This document shows, piece by piece, positions 27,069-35,837 of a stretch of DNA of 64,000 nt. The stretch covers positions 4,026,001 to 4,090,000 of the forward strand of contig NZ_CP120742.1 of NCBI RefSeq assembly GCF_029581275.1, in the 5' to 3' direction. Position 1 is the first letter of the stretch; every line of letters starts with the position of its first letter. A model generated the notes under the pieces. That model was not told where the DNA came from, made no database searches, and saw only the letters and a list, made by a program, of their open reading frames with translations. The position numbers were made by a program, and so were the translations under genes. Origin of the DNA: Micromonospora sp. WMMD1155. GTDB lineage: Bacteria > Actinomycetota > Actinomycetes > Mycobacteriales > Micromonosporaceae.

Positions 27069-27845
27069 TCACTCCCGCTGGTCGGTCGTCCGGCGTGCCG
27101 CGCGCTCGTGCCGCTCCGTCGCGCGGGCGTGCGCGATGGCCAGCAGCCGGTCGATCTCGGGCAGCATCTGCGGGCCGGGCATGACGATGCTGCCGAAGGC
27201 GTACCGGGCGTAGGACGGGTGCGGCAGGAGGGTGTCCAGCCGGGCGAAGTCGAAGTCGCCCCGGTGCTCCTCGAATGCCTTGGGCGGGAAGCCGAACACC
27301 CGCTCGAACTCAGCTCGACCCAGGTCCAGGTTGAGGCGGAAGACCCCCGGTCGGTCCAGCTCGGATGCCTCGTCGAAGCCGGGCACGTCGTGCTCGACGA
27401 TGGTGGCGAACGGTTGGCGTCGGTCCGGGCCGACGTAGAAGAAGCGGTCGCCCCAGGCGGCCTCGGGCGACCCGTTCTCCTTGCTCGCGAGCACCTGCTC
27501 GACGCCGGGCAGCGCCAGAATGCGAGCGGCGAGCACCGCCGCGTCGACGCCGGTCGGGATGTGCAGCACGGCGTCCGCGTGGTCGACGGTGACCTGATCC
27601 AGGGGGAAGTAGCGGTAGTCGTGCTCCCGCCGTCGCGCGGGGCCGATGTCGGATGCCCGGACATAACCGGGAAGGCCGAGCTTCTGCTGGAGTACGCCCT
27701 CGTAGGTGGACGCGGCGGGTGCCCCGATGCCGAGCGTGGGGCTCGCGCCGAGGCTGCCGACGATCACCGCGTACCGGTCACCCAGAAGCGATGCGACGAT
27801 CGCGCCGGCTCCGACCCACGACACCTCGGTCGTGCCCATCGTCAT
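27069..27845 (-). CDS. DUF6194-like protein with N-terminal extension
   Basis: The 258-aa protein has a C-terminal ~150 residues matching DUF6194: ILALPGVEQVLASKENGSPEAAWGDRFFYVG, PFATIVEHDVPGFDEASELDRPGVFRLNLDLG, and HPSYARYAFGSIVMPG. The family has no known function but resembles MmcQ/YjbR-like single-domain proteins. Residues 1-100 (GTTEVSWVGAGAIVASLLGDRYAVIVGSLGA...) do not belong to that domain and are not recognised. ATG at 27845 starts after the sortase stop; 27839 is a second ATG. It follows the sortase gene in the same direction. Confidence 0.72.
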   Translation of the reverse strand: MTMGTTEVSWVGAGAIVASLLGDRYAVIVGSLGASPTLGIGAPAASTYEGVLQQKLGLPGYVRASDIGPARRREHDYRYFPLDQVTVDHADAVLHIPTGVDAAVLAARILALPGVEQVLASKENGSPEAAWGDRFFYVGPDRRQPFATIVEHDVPGFDEASELDRPGVFRLNLDLGRAEFERVFGFPPKAFEEHRGDFDFARLDTLLPHPSYARYAFGSIVMPGPQMLPEIDRLLAIAHARATERHERAARRTTDQRE

Positions 27846-27885
27846 CGTGCTCCCGTGACGCTGAAGGTGCGCGTTGTGCGCGGCC

Positions 27886-28728
27886 TCAACCCTGACGCGC
27901 CTCGACCAGCGACGCGAAGACCACCACGTTGTCCGAGTAGCCGGTCTCACCGCCGACCCACTGACCGCCGCAGGTGATCAGGCGCAGGCTCGGGCGGCTG
28001 AAGTCGCCGTACACCTCGTCCACCGGCAGTCGCCCCTTGTCGAATCGTTCCACCGAGTCCACCTCGAAGACCGCCACGCTCCGGTCGGTGCGGGTCACCT
28101 CGATCTGGTCACCGGCGCGCAGTTCGCGGAGTTGGTGGAAGACCGCCGGCCCGCTGGTGGTGTCGACGTGCCCGACGATCACCGCCGGACCGTACTGGCC
28201 GGGGGTCGGCCCCTGGTCGTACCAGCCGGCCTCCTGCGCGCGGCCCACGTCCGGCACGGCGATGGTGCCGTCCGGGGCGATGCCCACGTCGTGCACCGGG
28301 GCCCGTAGGTCGATCTTCTCGATGGCGAGGCTGGTCGGGCGGCTCGACGACAGCACCGGGAACTTCTTCGGCGGCGGTCGGAAACCGGCGCTCAGTCGAT
28401 CCGGCAACAGGCTCATGCCGGTCACCTGCTCGACGCCGAGCATCGCCACGATCAGCACCATCAGGGTGGCGACGGCCAGCACCGGCAGCCCCGGGCCCGT
28501 ACCGAAGCGGCGTCGAGTCGACGGCGACGCCACTGCGGCCGGACGCCTGGGTGGCAGCGGTCGGGTGGCCGGATCGGTGGTGGTGACGCTGGCCAACCCG
28601 GCCTGCCCGGCGACCCGGCGCAGCCGGCGGGACGCGCGGGCCACCAGCCGGCCGGACGCGCGCAGCGCCGGCCCGGCCCGGAGGCGGGCGCGGCGGTTCG
28701 GCCGCGCACGCGCGGATCTGCGGCTCAT
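27886..28728 (-). CDS. Class F sortase
   Basis: The 280-aa membrane-anchored transpeptidase has a strongly basic N-terminal tail (about 1-80), a TM helix (LPVLAVATLMVLIVAMLGV, about 80-98), and the sortase beta barrel. Catalytic features are AVIVGHVDTTSGPAVFHQL (His in GHVDT), LRLITCGGQ (nucleophile Cys in the TxTC-equivalent LITC), and a downstream GYSDNVVVFA. Class F sortases are actinobacterial and attach LPXTG-type proteins to the wall or show weak activity. It lies 12 bases after the gene for a secreted Ala/Gly-rich membrane-tailed protein. Confidence 0.9.
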   Translation of the reverse strand: MSRRSARARPNRRARLRAGPALRASGRLVARASRRLRRVAGQAGLASVTTTDPATRPLPPRRPAAVASPSTRRRFGTGPGLPVLAVATLMVLIVAMLGVEQVTGMSLLPDRLSAGFRPPPKKFPVLSSSRPTSLAIEKIDLRAPVHDVGIAPDGTIAVPDVGRAQEAGWYDQGPTPGQYGPAVIVGHVDTTSGPAVFHQLRELRAGDQIEVTRTDRSVAVFEVDSVERFDKGRLPVDEVYGDFSRPSLRLITCGGQWVGGETGYSDNVVVFASLVEARQG

Positions 28729-28740
28729 CTGTCGTCCGGC

Positions 28741-29265
28741 TCAGGAGCCGGCTCCGGTCCGACGCCGCCCGCCCGCCATGCCGAGCGCGATGGCGGTACC
28801 CACCAGCGCCACGCCGCCGAGCACCAGCAGCGACCCGGTGCCGCGACCACCGGCCGTCCCGCCGCCACCGGTCGCCGGTCCCTTGCTGGGTGAGGCCATG
28901 TTCAACACGGTCAGCGTGGTGGAGGCCGTCTGCCCGTTCTCGCAACGCAGGTCGACCGGGTAGTCACCGGCCTGCTTGTCCCGCGGGATGGAGGCCTGCG
29001 CGGTCAGGAACCCCCGGTCCGGCCTGAGCGTGACAGACCCGAACGCGTCGGAGTGCACGCTGGCCTGCCGGCTGTTGTTGTCGTTGTCGCAGTTCGCCCG
29101 GATGGTGACCCGGCTACCGGCCTGGGCGCTGTTCGGTGTCACCTCGACGAAGGTGTTCTCGCCGGCTCGCGCCGGGGCGGCCGACATCAGGACGAACGCC
29201 CCGATCAGCCCCACCAGTGCCAGTACGGACGAGATCGCACGGTTGACAGTGCGGATTCCCTGCAT
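28741..29265 (-). CDS. Secreted protein with Ig-like domain and C-terminal membrane anchor
   Basis: The 174-aa protein has a signal peptide (residues 1-35, with APARA-G as likely cleavage site). A beta-rich ~85-residue domain follows (ENTFVEVTPNSAQAGSRVTI... with CDNDNN and LRCENG, a likely disulfide). Next come a Gly/Thr-rich linker and a C-terminal hydrophobic segment (GSLLVLGGVALVGTAIALGM) with a basic tail. There is no LPXTG motif before the helix. Similar proteins sit beside class F sortases in streptomycetes. ATG at 29265 follows a GGGGGGT run. Confidence 0.8.
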   Translation of the reverse strand: MQGIRTVNRAISSVLALVGLIGAFVLMSAAPARAGENTFVEVTPNSAQAGSRVTIRANCDNDNNSRQASVHSDAFGSVTLRPDRGFLTAQASIPRDKQAGDYPVDLRCENGQTASTTLTVLNMASPSKGPATGGGGTAGGRGTGSLLVLGGVALVGTAIALGMAGGRRRTGAGS

Positions 29266-29375
29266 GATTACCCCCCAACCGGCGACGACCGCCGGAACCC
29301 TCCCCTGGGCACGCGCGCTGCTTTCCCGTTGGCGCGGAGGCAAACCCGCAGGCGGGCAGGGGTGGGGCGGGTGGC

Positions 29376-29840
29376 TCAGCGTTGCCGGGGGGTGGCCCGG
29401 GCGGAGGGGAGCGGGGTGATCGGCTGCCAGCCCAGCGGAGAGGAGAGGACCATCGTGCTCGACGGCTGGCCGTACGGGGCGAGCCGGTCGATGACCCCCT
29501 CGAACGCGCCGATCGAGCCGGCGGCCACCTTCAACACGCTGCACGCGTCACCGGTGATCCGATGGATCTCCAGGATCTCCGGCCAGCCGGCGACCGACGC
29601 GTCGTGCAGGATGCAGCGCGCGCCGTAGCAGGACATCCGGATCAGCGCGACGACTGTGCGACCGGCCCGGCTCAGGTCGACGTGGGCGTGGTAGCCGGTG
29701 ATGACCCCGGCCTCCTCCAGTCGGCGTACCCGCTCGGCCACCGCCGGTGGCGACAGGTGCACCCGTCGGGACAACTCGCTGAAGGAGAGCCGCGCGTCGG
29801 CCTGCAACTCGCGCAGCAGCGCCCAGTCCATGTCGTCCAC
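29376..29840 (-). CDS. Lrp/AsnC family regulator, probable regulator of tryptophan catabolism
   Basis: The 154-aa protein has an N-terminal winged helix-turn-helix (MDDMDWALLRELQADARLSFSELSRRVHLSPPAVAERVRRLEEAGVITGYHA) followed by the RAM/AsnC ligand-binding domain (VVALIRMSCYG..., HRITGDACSVLKVAA). In Pseudomonas a KynR regulator of this family activates kynurenine-pathway genes. Here the gene diverges from the tryptophan operon across a 145-bp spacer containing a 6-bp-arm inverted repeat, so the same role is inferred. The effector, perhaps kynurenine or tryptophan, is unknown. Confidence 0.9.
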   Translation of the reverse strand: MDDMDWALLRELQADARLSFSELSRRVHLSPPAVAERVRRLEEAGVITGYHAHVDLSRAGRTVVALIRMSCYGARCILHDASVAGWPEILEIHRITGDACSVLKVAAGSIGAFEGVIDRLAPYGQPSSTMVLSSPLGWQPITPLPSARATPRQR

Positions 29841-29883
29841 GCTCAGACCTTACTTTCGTGAACCGGCTTCGCCTAGTTGGCTT

Positions 29884-29902
29884 TCGTTCGTCAGGAGAAC
29901 GA
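29884..29902. promoter_or_regulatory. Candidate Lrp/AsnC operator, TCGTTC-n7-GAACGA
   Basis: A perfect inverted repeat with 6-base arms (29884-29889 and 29897-29902) and a 7-base spacer lies in the divergent spacer, 84 bases before the first gene of the operon and 44 bases before the regulator start. Similar half sites (TTTCGTGAACC near 29853) are present nearby. The role is inferred from symmetry and position. Confidence 0.45.
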
Positions 29903-29985
29903 GGCGAGCGCCGTTGATTCGGCATTCCATCGGCCGATCCAGCCGCGGGATCATGACGTCGGCCAGTCCGGGGGAGGGAGACGAG

Positions 29986-30891
29986 ATGGTGGAGCAGACG
30001 GAGCGGCGGGCCCCGACCCGCCCCGCCGCGGTGCGACCGGTGACCCCGGGGCAGCGGGCCGCCCAGGCGGCGCGCACCGGTGGCGAGCCGACGTTGGAGT
30101 TCGCCGACATGGTGCCGTACGACGCGTACGTGCAGGCCAGCGCCCTGCACAAGATGCAGCACCCGCTGAGCAGCGACCCGGGCGAGATGTCCTTCCTGAT
30201 GGTCAGTCAGATCATGGAGCTGTACTTCGGGTTGACCTGCCACGAGCTGCGGGAGACCCAGCGGCTGATCCGCGCCGACCAGGTCTGGGAGGCGCTGGCC
30301 CCGTTGCGTCGGGCCAAGCTGCACCTGGAGGGGCTCAACGCCGCCTGGCAGGGTCTGCGCTGGATGAGCCCGGCCGACTTCAACAGGTTCCGCAACCTGC
30401 TCGGCGAGGCGTCCGGCTTCCAGTCGGCCATGTACCGACAGTTGGAGTTCCTGCTCGGGCTGCGCGACCCGGCGCTGATCCGACCGTTCCGTCGGCAGAC
30501 CGAGGTGTACGCCGAGTTGACCAGCGCACTGGCCGCCCCGAGCCTCTGGGACGACGTGCTGGCGCTGCTCGCCCGGCGCGGCTTCGACCTCCCCGCCGAC
30601 CTGCTGAACCGGGACGTGTCCGTCGAGCACGATCCGCACCCGCTGGTCGAGGCGGCCTGGGTGCGCATCTACGACGACGCCGCCCCGGACAACCACCTGC
30701 GCATGCTCGGCGAGGCGTTGAGCGCGGTCGCCGAGGAGTTCGGTGACTGGCGCTGGAACCACGTGAAGGCGGTGCAGCGGACCATGGGCGCGAAGGTCGG
30801 CAGCGGCGGTTCCGCCGGCCTGGCATGGTTGCAGCGCAGCATGGCGCGGGTGGTCTTCCCCGAGCTGTGGTCGGCCCGTACCGCGATGTGA
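29986..30891 (+). CDS. kynA: Tryptophan 2,3-dioxygenase
   Basis: The 301-aa haem dioxygenase opens the indole ring of L-tryptophan to N-formylkynurenine, the first committed step. Family landmarks are EFADMVPYDAYVQASALHKMQHP, SFLMVSQIMELYFGLTCHELRE, and FGDWRWNHVKAVQRTMGAKVGSGGSAGLAWL, where NHVKAVQR carries the proximal haem His. It shows good overall length for the bacterial enzyme. ATG at 29986 has a clear GGGGGAGGGAG site and avoids an in-frame upstream extension that belongs to the divergent spacer. It is the first gene of the eleven-gene operon. Confidence 0.94.
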   Translation: MVEQTERRAPTRPAAVRPVTPGQRAAQAARTGGEPTLEFADMVPYDAYVQASALHKMQHPLSSDPGEMSFLMVSQIMELYFGLTCHELRETQRLIRADQVWEALAPLRRAKLHLEGLNAAWQGLRWMSPADFNRFRNLLGEASGFQSAMYRQLEFLLGLRDPALIRPFRRQTEVYAELTSALAAPSLWDDVLALLARRGFDLPADLLNRDVSVEHDPHPLVEAAWVRIYDDAAPDNHLRMLGEALSAVAEEFGDWRWNHVKAVQRTMGAKVGSGGSAGLAWLQRSMARVVFPELWSARTAM

Positions 30892-30905
30892 CCGGAGAGC
30901 GAGAC

Positions 30906-32186
30906 ATGCACACCCCTGAACACGAGGCACACCGGCTGGACGAGGCCGACCCGGGCCACCGGCACCTGTTCCACGTGCCGCCGGCCGACGGCGGCGACCA
31001 CCCCGAGGCGGCGTACCTCGCCGGTAACTCGCTCGGCCTGCAACCCCGGGCCACCCGCGACGAACTCCTCGCCGACCTGGACGCCTGGGGGCGGCTCGGC
31101 GTCGAGGGGCACCTCGAGGCGGAGCGCGCCTGGCTGCCGTACCACGAGCTGTTGACCGCACCGGCCGCCCGACTGGTCGGCGGCCGGCCCGCGGAGACCG
31201 TGGTGATGAACTCGCTCACCGTCAACCTGCACCTGCTGATGGTGAGTTTCTACCGCCCGGCCGGCGCCCGCACCCGCATCGTCATCGAGGACGCCGCGTT
31301 CCCCTCGGACAGCTACGCGGTGCGCAGCCAGGCCCGGTTCCACGGTCTGGACCCGGACGACACGGTGGTCCGGCTGCGCCCCCGCGACGGCGAGACATCG
31401 CTGCGCACCGAGGACGTGACCGACTACCTGGCCGCCGAGGGCGACCGGGTGGCCCTGGTGCTGCTCGGCGGGGTCAACTACCTCACCGGCGAGCTGCTGG
31501 ACATCCCGGTGATCACCGCTGCCGGTCGGGCCGCGGGCGCGGTGGTCGGTTGGGACCTGGCCCACGCGGTGGGCAACGTGCCGCTGGCCCTGCACGACTG
31601 GGACGTCGACTTCGCCGCCTGGTGCTCCTACAAGTACCTGAACTCCGGCCCGGGTGCCCTCGCCGGCGTCTTCGTGCACGAGCGGCACCTCGGTGATCCG
31701 GACCTGCCCCGCTTCGAGGGGTGGTGGAGCACCGCGGCGGCCACCCGGTTCGAGATGACCCCGGTGTCCCGGCCACCGGCCACTGTGGAGGCATGGCAGA
31801 TCTCCAACCCGCCGATCTTCGCGATGGGCCCGGTGCGTACCTCACTGGAGCTGTTCGACTCGGTCGGCATGCCCGCGTTGCGGGCCCGCAGCCTGCGGCT
31901 CACCGGCTGGTTGGAGTCGCTGCTCGACCAGGTCGTCGTCGACCGGCCGCTGCGCGTGGTCACCCCGCGCGACCCGGCCCGGCGTGGCTGCCAGCTCTCG
32001 GTGCGCATCGGGGCCGGCAGCGCCGCCGAGCTGACCAAACGCCTGCGGTACGAGCACGGCGTCATCGCCGACGCCCGGGAGCCGGACATCGTCCGGTTCG
32101 CCCCGGTGCCGCTCTACTCCACCTACCTCGACTGCTGGCGTGCGGCTGCCGCGTTGGCGGCGACGGTCGGGCAGGTGAACCCGTGA
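30906..32186 (+). CDS. kynU: Kynureninase
   Basis: The 426-aa PLP enzyme cleaves kynurenine or 3-hydroxykynurenine to (3-hydroxy)anthranilate and alanine. Motifs are YLAGNSLGLQP, VMNSLTVNLHLLMVSFY, GVNYLTGELLD, VGWDLAHAVGNVPL, and the PLP Lys in FAAWCSYKYLNSGPGALAG, with RFEGWWST downstream. Full family length. ATG at 30906 has GGAGAGCGAG ahead of it and starts 14 bases after kynA, the only junction in the operon that does not overlap. Confidence 0.95.
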   Translation: MHTPEHEAHRLDEADPGHRHLFHVPPADGGDHPEAAYLAGNSLGLQPRATRDELLADLDAWGRLGVEGHLEAERAWLPYHELLTAPAARLVGGRPAETVVMNSLTVNLHLLMVSFYRPAGARTRIVIEDAAFPSDSYAVRSQARFHGLDPDDTVVRLRPRDGETSLRTEDVTDYLAAEGDRVALVLLGGVNYLTGELLDIPVITAAGRAAGAVVGWDLAHAVGNVPLALHDWDVDFAAWCSYKYLNSGPGALAGVFVHERHLGDPDLPRFEGWWSTAAATRFEMTPVSRPPATVEAWQISNPPIFAMGPVRTSLELFDSVGMPALRARSLRLTGWLESLLDQVVVDRPLRVVTPRDPARRGCQLSVRIGAGSAAELTKRLRYEHGVIADAREPDIVRFAPVPLYSTYLDCWRAAAALAATVGQVNP

Positions 32187-33520
32187 CCGCGCGGCGCGAC
32201 GAGATCGCGATCATCGGCGCCGGGCTGGCCGGCTGTCTGGCCGCCTGCTTCCTGGCCCGGCGGGGCTACCCGGTGGCCCTCTACGAGCGCCGGTCCGACC
32301 CGCGCGACGGCACGGCCGAGCGGGGCCGTTCGATCAACCTGGCGCTCTCCGAGCGGGGCCTGGACGCCCTGCGCCGGATCGGGCTCGCCGAGCAGGTGAT
32401 GACCGACGCGTTGCCGATGCGGGGCCGGATGATCCACCCGGTCGAGGGGGAGCAGCAGTTCCAGTCGTACAGTGCCGCCGGTGACCGGGCGATCAACTCG
32501 ATCAGCCGGGGCGCGCTGAACAACGCCCTGCTGGACGAGGCCGCCGCCCTGCCCGGCGTGCGGGTCGTCTTCGACCACCGCCTCGTCGGGCTGGACCCGA
32601 CCGACGGCTCGCTCAGCTTCGACACCCCGCAGGGCACCGTCGCGGCCAAGGCGTCGGTCGTGCTGGGCGCCGACGGCGCCGGGTCCGCGGTGCGGGGGCA
32701 GTTGCTCGCGTACGGGCTGCTGGACGAGAGCGTGGACTTCCTCGACTACGGCTACAAGGAGTTGACGATCCCGCCGCTGGGCGGGGACTTCGCCCTGGAC
32801 CCGGACGCCCTGCACATCTGGCCGCGCGGCACCTCCATGATGATCGCCCTGCCGAATCCGGACCGGTCCTTCACCTGCACGCTGTTCTGGCCCAACGACG
32901 GCGCCGGAAGCTTCGCCTCGCTGACCGGCCCGGCGGAGATCGAACGGCACTTCGCCGACCACTACCCGGACGTCGTCCCGCTGGCCCCGAACCTGGTCGA
33001 CGACTACCAGCACAACCCGGTGGGCGTGCTCGGCACGGTCCGCTGCACCCCCTGGCAGGTCAACGGGACCGTCGGCCTGCTCGGTGACGCGGCGCACGCG
33101 ATCGTGCCCTTCTACGGTCAGGGCGCCAACTGCGCGTTCGAGGACGTGGTCGAGCTGGACCGCTGCCTGGACGAGTGCGCCGACGACTGGGCGGCGGCGC
33201 TGCCGCTGTTCCAGCGACGCCGGCAGGAGAACGCCGAGGCCATCGCGACGATGGCGTTGACCAACTTCGTGGAGATGCGGGACAAGGTCGCCTCGCCCGT
33301 CTTCCAGGCCCGACGGCGGGTGGAGCACGCGTTGGAACGCGCCCTGCCCGGCCGGTACGTTTCGCAGTACGAGTTGGTGTCGTTCTCCACCACCCCGTAC
33401 GCCGAGGTGCGCCGCCGGGTGCGCCGACAGCACCGGGTGCTCGGCGCGGTCGTCGGCGGAGCCGCGGTGCTGCTGGTCGGCGCGATCGGCGCGGCGCTGA
33501 GTCGAGGGAGGCGCGGATGA
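32183..33520 (+). CDS. kmo: Kynurenine 3-monooxygenase
   Basis: The 445-aa FAD-dependent hydroxylase converts kynurenine to 3-hydroxykynurenine with NADPH and O2. The N-terminal dinucleotide motif IAIIGAGLAGCLAACFLA, the RGRSINLALSERGLDAL segment, the LGADGAGSAVRG motif, and VGLLGDAAHAIVPFYGQGANCAFED are all intact. The C-terminus carries a predicted TM helix (VLGAVVGGAAVLLVGAIGAAL) after a basic RRRVRRQHR patch. Such an anchor is known in animal KMO but absent from the soluble Pseudomonas enzyme. GTG at 32183 overlaps the kynU stop. Confidence 0.95.
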   Translation: MTARRDEIAIIGAGLAGCLAACFLARRGYPVALYERRSDPRDGTAERGRSINLALSERGLDALRRIGLAEQVMTDALPMRGRMIHPVEGEQQFQSYSAAGDRAINSISRGALNNALLDEAAALPGVRVVFDHRLVGLDPTDGSLSFDTPQGTVAAKASVVLGADGAGSAVRGQLLAYGLLDESVDFLDYGYKELTIPPLGGDFALDPDALHIWPRGTSMMIALPNPDRSFTCTLFWPNDGAGSFASLTGPAEIERHFADHYPDVVPLAPNLVDDYQHNPVGVLGTVRCTPWQVNGTVGLLGDAAHAIVPFYGQGANCAFEDVVELDRCLDECADDWAAALPLFQRRRQENAEAIATMALTNFVEMRDKVASPVFQARRRVEHALERALPGRYVSQYELVSFSTTPYAEVRRRVRRQHRVLGAVVGGAAVLLVGAIGAALSRGRRG

Positions 33521-35025
33521 CCGGCAACTGGGATCCACGACTGATGACCGGCCACGGGAACGGCGACCCGCAGCGGTTGCGTAACTTCGTCGCCGGCGAG
33601 TTCGTCGACGGTGGGTCGACGTTCACGAAGGTCAGCCCGGTGACCGGCGACCCGGTCTTCGCGGTGGACGAGGCGTCGAAGTCCACGGTGGACGACGCGG
33701 TGGCCGCCGCGCGGGCGGCGCTGCGCGGGCCGTGGGGCCGGATGGGGGAGCGGGAACGCGCCGAGGTGCTGCGCCGGGTCGCCGACGAGCTGGAGCGCCG
33801 CTTCGACGACCTGGTCACCGCCGAGGTCGCCGACACCGGCAAGTCCATCTCCCAGGCCCGCACACTGGACATCCCCCGTGGCGTGGCGAACTTCCGGGCG
33901 TTCGCGGAGATCGTGGCGACCGCGCCCACCGAGTCGTTCACGACCGTCACCCCGACCGGCGGTCGGGCGCTCAACTACGCGCTGCGGAAGCCGGTCGGCG
34001 TGGTCGCGGTCATCGTGCCGTGGAACCTGCCGCTGCTGCTGCTCACCTGGAAGGTCGCGCCCGCGTTGGCCTGTGGCAACGCGGTGGTGGTCAAACCCAG
34101 CGAGGAGACGCCCGCCTCGGCGACGCTGCTCGCCGAGGTGATGGCCGCGGCAGGCGTGCCGGAGGGCGTGTTCAACCTGGTGCACGGGTTCGGGCCGGAC
34201 TCGGCGGGGGAGTTCCTCACCCGCCACCCGGGCGTGGACGCGATCACCTTCACCGGCGAGTCGGCCACCGGCGGCGCGATCATGCGGGCCGCCGCCGACG
34301 GTGTGAAGGCGGTCAGTTTCGAGTTGGGCGGCAAGAACGCCGGCCTGGTCTTCGCCGACGCCGACCTGGACGCCGCGGTGGCCGGCTCGGTGCGGTCCAG
34401 CTTCACCAACGGCGGCCAGGTGTGCCTGTGTACCGAACGCATCTACGTGCAGCGCCCGGTCTTCGAGGAGTTCACCGCCCGGCTGGCGAAGCGGGCCGGC
34501 GAGCTGGCGTACGGCTGGCCGACCGACGAGGCGACCGCCACCATGCCGTTGATCTCCCACCAGCACCGGGCGAAGGTGCTCGGCGCGTACGACCTGGCCC
34601 GCTCCGAGGGCGCCGAGGTGCTGACCGGCGGCGGCTCGCCCACCTTCGGCGACGCCCGGGACGGCGGGTCGTACGTCCAGCCGACGGTGCTCACCGGGCT
34701 CGGGCCGGACGCCCGCACCAACCGGGAGGAGATCTTCGGCCCGGTGGTGCACGTGGCGCCGTTCGACACCGAGGACGAGGCGTACGCGTTGGCCAACGGC
34801 ACCGAGTACGGCCTGGCGGCGACGGTGTGGACCCGGGACGTGGGTGTCGCGCACCGGGCCGGCGTCCGGCTGGACGCCGGCATCGTCTGGGTCAACACCT
34901 GGTTCCTGCGTGACCTGCGGACCCCGTTCGGCGGGGTGAAGGCGTCCGGTATCGGTCGGGAGGGCGGCGTGCACTCGCTGAACTTCTACTCCGAACTCAC
35001 CAACGTCTGCGTGGACCTGTCGTGA
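33517..35025 (+). CDS. 2-aminomuconate 6-semialdehyde dehydrogenase
   Basis: The 502-aa NAD-dependent aldehyde dehydrogenase is expected to oxidise 2-aminomuconate semialdehyde to 2-aminomuconate. It has a typical ALDH core: VIVPWNLPLLLLTWKVAPALACGNAVVVKPSEETP, GGKNAG with the general-base Glu in FELGG, and catalytic Cys in GGQVCLCTERIYV. Close relatives act on 2-hydroxymuconate semialdehyde; the ACMS decarboxylase and HAO genes in the same operon favour the amino substrate. ATG at 33517 overlaps the kmo stop as ATGA; an internal ATG ten codons later (GHGNGDPQ) is possible. Confidence 0.9.
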   Translation: MTGNWDPRLMTGHGNGDPQRLRNFVAGEFVDGGSTFTKVSPVTGDPVFAVDEASKSTVDDAVAAARAALRGPWGRMGERERAEVLRRVADELERRFDDLVTAEVADTGKSISQARTLDIPRGVANFRAFAEIVATAPTESFTTVTPTGGRALNYALRKPVGVVAVIVPWNLPLLLLTWKVAPALACGNAVVVKPSEETPASATLLAEVMAAAGVPEGVFNLVHGFGPDSAGEFLTRHPGVDAITFTGESATGGAIMRAAADGVKAVSFELGGKNAGLVFADADLDAAVAGSVRSSFTNGGQVCLCTERIYVQRPVFEEFTARLAKRAGELAYGWPTDEATATMPLISHQHRAKVLGAYDLARSEGAEVLTGGGSPTFGDARDGGSYVQPTVLTGLGPDARTNREEIFGPVVHVAPFDTEDEAYALANGTEYGLAATVWTRDVGVAHRAGVRLDAGIVWVNTWFLRDLRTPFGGVKASGIGREGGVHSLNFYSELTNVCVDLS

Positions 35026-35837
35026 GCGAGGGAGCGAGCGTGGAAGCTGACATCGAGGCCGCCAACCGGGAGCTGGCCGACGCCCGCAGCACCGGCAAGC
35101 CGTGCCCGCCGCTGCGCGGGCGGCTGCTGCCGGAGGGGGACGTCGAGTCCGCGTACCGCGTGCAGCAACTCCAGGCGCGGGCCTGGCAGGGTCGCGGTGA
35201 ACGCCGGGTCGGCGCGAAGATCGGGTTGACGTCCCGGGCGGTGCAGGAGACCTTCGGGGTGTTCCAACCGGACTTCGGCATGCTGACCGACGCCATGGCG
35301 GTCGGTGACGGGGTCGAGGTGCCCATCGACCGGCTGCTCCAACCTCGGGTCGAGGCGGAGATCGCGTTCGTGCTCGACAAGGAGCTGTCGGATCCGCAGA
35401 TCACGACAGTCGACCTGATCCGGGCTGTCGACCACGTGCTGCCGGCGATCGAGATCGTCGATTCGCGCATCGCCGCCTGGGACATCTCCATCGTGGACAC
35501 CGTGGCCGACAACGCCTCCAGCGGGCTCTTCGTGCTCGGCACCACGCCGCGTCGGCTCGCCGACGTCGACCTGCGACTGTGCGGGATGGTGCTGGAGCAC
35601 GCCGGTGAGCCGGTCTCGGTCGGCGCGGGCGCGGCCTGCCTGGGCAACCCGCTGCACGCCCTGCACTGGCTGGCCGGCACCCTGGCCCGCGCCGGTGACC
35701 CGCTGCGCGCCGGGGACGTGGTGCTCTCCGGTGCACTCGGCCCGATGGTCCCGGTCACTCCCGGGGCCGCGTACGAGGCGCGGATCTCCGGGCTCGGCTC
35801 GGTGCGCACCTGCTTCAGCAAGGGAGGCGACAAGTGA
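35022..35837 (+). CDS. 2-oxopent-4-enoate hydratase
   Basis: The 271-aa member of the hydratase/decarboxylase family (MhpD/DmpE side) adds water to 2-oxopent-4-enoate to give 4-hydroxy-2-oxovalerate, using a divalent metal. Features are [34 protein letters not shown] (metal-binding Glu residues), and [27 protein letters not shown]. The alternative identity, oxalocrotonate decarboxylase, fits the later paralogue at 37857 better. GTG at 35022 overlaps the ALDH stop; a GTG at 35040 is a second option. Confidence 0.9.
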   Translation: MSEGASVEADIEAANRELADARSTGKPCPPLRGRLLPEGDVESAYRVQQLQARAWQGRGERRVGAKIGLTSRAVQETFGVFQPDFGMLTDAMAVGDGVEVPIDRLLQPRVEAEIAFVLDKELSDPQITTVDLIRAVDHVLPAIEIVDSRIAAWDISIVDTVADNASSGLFVLGTTPRRLADVDLRLCGMVLEHAGEPVSVGAGAACLGNPLHALHWLAGTLARAGDPLRAGDVVLSGALGPMVPVTPGAAYEARISGLGSVRTCFSKGGDK

